46,744 bases of DNA from Vulcanimicrobiota bacterium (GTDB lineage Bacteria; Vulcanimicrobiota; Vulcanimicrobiia; Vulcanimicrobiales; Vulcanimicrobiaceae). The stretch's first letter is position 1; the number at the start of each line of letters is the position of its first letter. Below are positions 43,316 to 46,744 of the stretch, in pieces. The translations under genes were made by a program, and so were the position numbers. The notes below the pieces were generated by a model. The model was not told the origin of the DNA and searched no databases. It saw only the letters and a program-made list of their open reading frames with translations. The DNA is taken from NCBI GenBank assembly GCA_003136355.1, contig PLED01000067.1:15619-62362 (forward strand). Reading direction: 5' to 3'.

Positions 43316-44693
43316 CGCGCTGCGCGTCCAAGTAGGTTTCCAAAAGCCGTTGCAGCGTGCCGGGCTCGTTACGCTCGGGCTGTTCGGTGACCTGCTCGAA
43401 GAGCTCGCGCAACGCCTCGCCGACGCGTGTATCGCCCGCAAACCCCTGTGGCGCCAGGCCTTTTCGCACCATCGCCGCGATCACATCGCTTCCGCCAATC
43501 TGAAGATCCGCGACGGAAAAGGCCGGCTTACGCGCGACTTCTTCATGCACGCGTGCCTGAAAACGCTCGTTCGAATCGTCGCGCTTGGGCAGCCCGCTTC
43601 CCGCAATGTCGGCCGCGCGGACGGCGAACTGCCGGTCCAGATTCTCGGGTCCGATACGCCTGATGAAACGGCGCAGAGCCGGATCGGAGAGCTCGGGATC
43701 ACCCACATACATGTGCTGGCGTATTAAATGCGTGACGCGGTCAACGACATCGTTCGAAAAACGCAAGCGTCCGAGCATATCCCGCGCCATATCGGCGCCG
43801 ACTTGCTCGTGGCGGTAAAAGTGCGGGCCGTCCTTCGTTCGCGGCTTCCCGACGTCGTGTAAAAGCGCGGCCAAACGCACGACCAGGTCGCCGGGCGGCG
43901 AGGCATCGAGCGTCGCCAGGCTGTGGCGGTAGCAGTCGTAGGCGTGCCATTGATTCTGCTCGACGCCCACACCCTCGAGGATCTCCGGCCAAACATGCTG
44001 CAGCACGCCTGTTTCCCGTAAGAGCTCGATGCCGATCGACGGCTTGCGCGCGAGCGTCAAAAGTTTCGTAAGTTCGTCGGCCATGCGCTCGGCCGAAACG
44101 GTCGCGATAGCCGGCGCGGCCGCCGTCATCGCCGCACGCGTACGCTCCGTCGGCGTGTATTCGAAGCGTGCCGCGAACTGCGCGGCGCGCAGCATGCGCA
44201 GCGGATCTTCGTCGAAGGCGCGCTCGCTCAGAATATCGATTCGTCGCGCACGGATGTCAGATTGGCCGCCATGCGGGTCCACTATCTCGCCCGAAGGCAG
44301 CGCGCGCGCGATCATGTTCATGCGAAAGTCCCGCCGGCCGAGGTCGTCCTCAAGCGAAACGTCCGGGCCGCTCTCGACTTCGAATTCGCGGTGGCCCGCG
44401 CCGGTCGACCGCTCTCGCCTGGGTAGCGAAATGTCCACCGTAACGCCTTTGATGGTTACTTTGAGAACCGAGAACGAGGCTCCGACGAGGTCTACTCGGC
44501 CCAAGACCTCGAGTCGCTTCTGCAGTTCGCCTACCGGCAGGCCGGTGACGACGTAGTCGAGGTCCTTCGCGTCCAGGGCGAAGCCATCGATCTCTGCGCG
44601 CAGCTCATCCCGCACCCGACCGCCGACAGCATAAAGCGAGCCGGCAGGGAGGGCGGCAGATAGAGCGCGATCGATGTCGAGGAGCTGTGGCAT
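43305..44693 (-). CDS. cca: CCA tRNA nucleotidyltransferase/poly(A) polymerase family, with HD domain
   Basis: Class II nucleotidyltransferase that adds or repairs CCA ends. It has 462 residues: head domain with YAVGGRVRDEL (22-32) and DLDYVVTG (catalytic Asp pair), RRDFRMNMIA, the neck motif DEDPLRMLRAAQFAARF, then a long C-terminal HD domain (LAALLHDVGKPRTKD, YRHEQVGADM). It stands between rsmG and parA, where soj/parA normally follows directly. ATG 44693; in-frame upstream sequence is intergenic. CCA-adding against poly(A) specificity cannot be settled by eye. Confidence 0.9.
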   Translation of the reverse strand: MPQLLDIDRALSAALPAGSLYAVGGRVRDELRAEIDGFALDAKDLDYVVTGLPVGELQKRLEVLGRVDLVGASFSVLKVTIKGVTVDISLPRRERSTGAGHREFEVESGPDVSLEDDLGRRDFRMNMIARALPSGEIVDPHGGQSDIRARRIDILSERAFDEDPLRMLRAAQFAARFEYTPTERTRAAMTAAAPAIATVSAERMADELTKLLTLARKPSIGIELLRETGVLQHVWPEILEGVGVEQNQWHAYDCYRHSLATLDASPPGDLVVRLAALLHDVGKPRTKDGPHFYRHEQVGADMARDMLGRLRFSNDVVDRVTHLIRQHMYVGDPELSDPALRRFIRRIGPENLDRQFAVRAADIAGSGLPKRDDSNERFQARVHEEVARKPAFSVADLQIGGSDVIAAMVRKGLAPQGFAGDTRVGEALRELFEQVTEQPERNEPGTLQRLLETYLDAQRDAS

Positions 44694-44724
44694 CAGCGAC
44701 TATGAGAGTACCATGGGCAAGCAA

Positions 44725-44740
44725 TGTTCTACGGGGAACG
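44725..44740. promoter_or_regulatory. parS-like ParB-binding site (weaker copy)
   Basis: TGTTCTACGGGGAACG. Its reverse complement, CGTTCCCCGTAGAACA, differs from the site at 45029-45044 at two positions and shares the unusual CCCCGT centre. It lies upstream of cca, in the parAB neighbourhood. Confidence 0.6.
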
Positions 44741-44808
44741 TCCGGCGAGAATAGGTGCTACCATGAATCTATGGCTCGCGGTCTGAAACTCACGAGCAGC
44801 AATTAGAA

Positions 44809-45000
44809 GTGGGGCTGCTTCCAGTTCTTATCTTCAGCCTCGTAGCCGCGACGGTGACGACGCTTTTCCTTCGGGCCTATTGGAATAATCTCTGGGCGCG
44901 CACCGCGCTGATCGTCGTTCTTGTCATCTCCTTTGGCATAGCCGTGCTGACCGGCTCGGCTGTCCTTTATACGTTAACCTGTTCACCAGTTTGCATGTAG
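44809..45000 (+). CDS. Small two-helix membrane protein (possible)
   Basis: A 63-residue hydrophobic reading frame starting GTG 44809, with segments LPVLIFSLVAATVTTLFL and ALIVVLVISFGIAVLTG separated by a short basic-aromatic loop (RAYWNNLWAR). It lies in the 357-base gap between cca and rsmG, on the opposite strand to both, flanked by the two parS-like sites. Hydropathy supports a real protein; no family or ribosome-binding site is recognised. Confidence 0.4.
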   Translation: MGLLPVLIFSLVAATVTTLFLRAYWNNLWARTALIVVLVISFGIAVLTGSAVLYTLTCSPVCM

Positions 45001-45028
45001 CCCCGGGCAGAGGCCCTGCCTGCTAAGA

Positions 45029-45044
45029 TGTTCCCCGTGGAACA
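45029..45044. promoter_or_regulatory. parS-like ParB-binding site
   Basis: TGTTCCCCGTGGAACA is one base away from the perfect palindrome TGTTCCACGTGGAACA and close to the bacterial parS consensus TGTTTCACGTGAAACA. It lies 6 bases beyond the rsmG stop, in the gidA-gidB-parA-parB neighbourhood where parS is usually found. Confidence 0.85.
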
Positions 45045-45050
45045 TTGCCG

Positions 45051-45683
45051 TTAGCCGCCGAGGGGTCGCTTCTGGGCAACTCCAGACCGGCGGGGAAAGC
45101 GTCCGGGGGTAGGGCCGGTCTTCCGAATCAGGACCAGCCGCCTTTCGCCATCTAGCTGGACCTCCGACTCAACCTTACACGCCGACTCCCCGGCGGCTAA
45201 CGAAAGCGCCTCGGCTTCTCCAGGCTCCGCCGGTCCGCGCTGCAAGACTGCCAGGCCGCCAGTGGCCAGGAACGGCGCGGCTAACTCAAGTGCTGCGGGG
45301 GCGGAGGCGACGGCGCGGATCGTGGCGCTCTGGAATTGCTCCCGCCATAGCGGGTCGCGCCCCGCATCCTCCGCGCGCGCGCTGACGACACGGATGTTCA
45401 GGCCTAACGCTTCGATCGTCTCGGTCAGAAACCTGGCCTTTTTTTGGGTCGCCTCGAGCAAGACCGTCTCGGCTCCGCTAGTAATCGCCACCGGGATTCC
45501 GGGGAGGCCGGCGCCGCTGCCGATGTCGATGTACGGGGCCCGGATATACAGCAGCACCGTCAGGCTGTCAGCAATGTGCGGCGCGAACTCAGCCTCAGTC
45601 TTGGCGCCCGTAAGGTTGAACTGGGCGTTTGCCGCGAGTACCAGCCGGGTGTAGAGGGCGAGCCGCTCTTCCTCCGCGCTCAC
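45051..45683 (-). CDS. rsmG: 16S rRNA (guanine527-N7)-methyltransferase
   Basis: SAM-dependent methylase of G527 in 16S rRNA. It has 210 residues. [19 protein letters not shown], the SAM-binding [17 protein letters not shown] (51-66), [12 protein letters not shown] and the C-terminal [15 protein letters not shown] are diagnostic. GTG 45683 makes a GTGA overlap with mnmG. mnmG-rsmG next to parAB marks an origin-proximal cluster in many bacteria. Confidence 0.96.
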   Translation of the reverse strand: MSAEEERLALYTRLVLAANAQFNLTGAKTEAEFAPHIADSLTVLLYIRAPYIDIGSGAGLPGIPVAITSGAETVLLEATQKKARFLTETIEALGLNIRVVSARAEDAGRDPLWREQFQSATIRAVASAPAALELAAPFLATGGLAVLQRGPAEPGEAEALSLAAGESACKVESEVQLDGERRLVLIRKTGPTPGRFPRRSGVAQKRPLGG

Positions 45684-46744
45684 GCGGGTTGAGGTTCGGC
45701 GCCCGCGTAGAGCGAGAGGATGGCGATATCCGCGGGCGTGACGCCGGGAATGCGCGAGGCCGCTCCTAACGTTGCCGGCCGCCGGAGAGCGAGCTTCTCC
45801 CGCGCTTCCCGCGACAATGCGCGCAAGCCGGCATAGTCGAGCGCGTTGGGCAGCGCCGCGCCCTCGCTCTTGGCCGCCTTTTCGATTGCAAGCTCTTCGC
45901 GGCGCACGTAACCCTCAATCTTTATTTCAATCGCCACGCGCTCGCCGTTGACACGCTCGACGTCGGGCGCCTGGTCGGCGATATTGGAGAATTCGATCTC
46001 AGGCCGTCGCAGCGCGTCCGCCAGCGTTGCGCCCGGACCCACCGCCGCTACCGATTTCGATACGCCTATACGAGTGGATACCAAGAAGTGCCGCGCATGC
46101 TCAAGCTCCGCGGCGCGAGCCTCGAAGCGCGCCCAAGCCGCGTCGCCGACCAGGCCGATGCTGCGCCCCACGGGCGTGAGGCGAAGATCGGCATTGTCGT
46201 GGCGGAGTAAAATGCGATGCTCGGCGCGTGAGCTCATCATGCGGTATGGTTCGTCGACGCCTTTGTTGACCAAGTCGTCGATCAGCACGCCGATGTAAGC
46301 CTGACTACGGCTTAAGCGCAGTTCCTCGCGTCCGAGTGCCGCTCGCGCGGCGTTAATTCCCGCGATCAAGCCTTGCGCGGCGGCTTCTTCATAGCCGGAC
46401 GTGCCGTTGAGCTGTCCACAATGATAGAGCCCGCGCACGCGCCGCGTTTCGAGCGTGTCGAAGAGCTCGGTTGGCGGCACCGAATCGTACTCGATGGCGT
46501 ATCCGGGGCGCAGCATCTCGGCGGACTCGAGTCCGGGAATGGACTGCAAGATGGCCACTTGCACTTCGACCGGAAGCGACGTGCTCATGCCATTGACATA
46601 AATCTCGTGGGTGTTCAGGCCCTCGGACTCGAGAAATAACTGGTGCGTAATTTTGTCGGGAAACTTGACGATCTTATCTTCAATCGACGGGCAGTAGCGC
46701 GGCCCGACGCCGGTGATCTGTCCGCTATAGAGCGGCGAGCGCGG
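45680..46744 (-). CDS. mnmG: tRNA uridine 5-carboxymethylaminomethyl modification enzyme MnmG, C-terminal part (cut by window edge)
   Basis: FAD enzyme that, with MnmE, modifies U34 of some tRNAs. About 354 C-terminal residues are visible; the FAD-binding N-terminus lies right of the window. Conserved parts are [76 protein letters not shown] and [18 protein letters not shown], with the C-terminal helical MnmE/tRNA-binding domain and IPGVTPADI near the end. It is read continuously to the window edge. Confidence 0.96.
   Translation of the reverse strand, partial: PRSPLYSGQITGVGPRYCPSIEDKIVKFPDKITHQLFLESEGLNTHEIYVNGMSTSLPVEVQVAILQSIPGLESAEMLRPGYAIEYDSVPPTELFDTLETRRVRGLYHCGQLNGTSGYEEAAAQGLIAGINAARAALGREELRLSRSQAYIGVLIDDLVNKGVDEPYRMMSSRAEHRILLRHDNADLRLTPVGRSIGLVGDAAWARFEARAAELEHARHFLVSTRIGVSKSVAAVGPGATLADALRRPEIEFSNIADQAPDVERVNGERVAIEIKIEGYVRREELAIEKAAKSEGAALPNALDYAGLRALSREAREKLALRRPATLGAASRIPGVTPADIAILSLYAGAEPQPA

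Noticed and set aside
1-46744. CRISPR arrays, insertion sequences, prophage genes, tRNA or rRNA genes
   Set aside because: No regularly spaced direct repeats, transposase or integrase motifs, or cloverleaf sequences were recognised on either strand.

Overview
The window is one continuous, gene-dense, GC-rich bacterial chromosome segment with almost no intergenic DNA. Three gene sets point to a diderm: ADP-heptose synthesis (gmhA, hldE1, hldE2), heptosyltransferase-like genes and an LpxB-like gene. Other traits are more typical of Terrabacteria: a Prp-type cleavage motif in ribosomal protein L27, a TAT-less selenocysteine formate dehydrogenase like those of actinobacteria, and a gidAB-parAB cluster with parS-like sites. 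My guess is a lineage such as Eremiobacterota/Vulcanimicrobiota (WPS-2). That is inference, with low confidence on the taxon.

Layout. (1) 1-10229, minus: one operon of translationally coupled genes, hisS - accB - gmhA - hldE1 - hldE2 - lpxB-like - GT2 - GT9 - GT2 - GT9 - GT2 - aspS (cut by the window edge). An envelope-glycan cassette sits between two tRNA synthetase genes. (2) 10304-11371, plus: a fused YcgR/YcgQ-like permease. (3) 11368-18792, minus: fabF - rnc - smc - purH - VOC protein. (4) 18895-25309, plus: rpmA, obgE, nadD, a lipoprotein, maf, mreC, mreD, mrdA (translation, NAD, cell shape), ending in a 191-nt structured element at 25298-25488. (5) 25463-29070, minus: a 1068-residue Ig-like repeat protein and a small membrane-anchored partner. 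(6) 29152-32413, plus: aminotransferase, a probable EVE-PD-(D/E)XK nuclease, and an exported alpha/beta hydrolase. (7) 32393-34312, minus: PBP4-type carboxypeptidase and two tiny membrane proteins. (8) 34402-39304, plus: a three-subunit formate dehydrogenase whose catalytic subunit reads through a UGA as selenocysteine. (9) 39279-46744, minus: mnmG (partial) - rsmG - [parS-like sites, small ORF] - cca - parA - parB - thiE - thiD - trpS, an origin-proximal type of cluster.

The most interesting signal is the element at 25298-25488. On the plus strand it folds into a nearly continuous stem of about 47 bp, flanked by A6 and U6, carrying two hairpins that both expose ANGGAN hexaloops closed by C-G. 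That is the recognition shape of CsrA/RsmA proteins, so it could be a terminator-borne CsrA-sponge RNA released from the mrdA transcript. A second theme is translation initiation: TTG and GTG starts are common. In addition, smc has no usable AUG/GUG/UUG and appears to start at AUA, mreC appears to start at AUC, and parA has its ribosome-binding site placed for a CUG. Selenocysteine decoding with a well-formed SECIS hairpin is directly visible.
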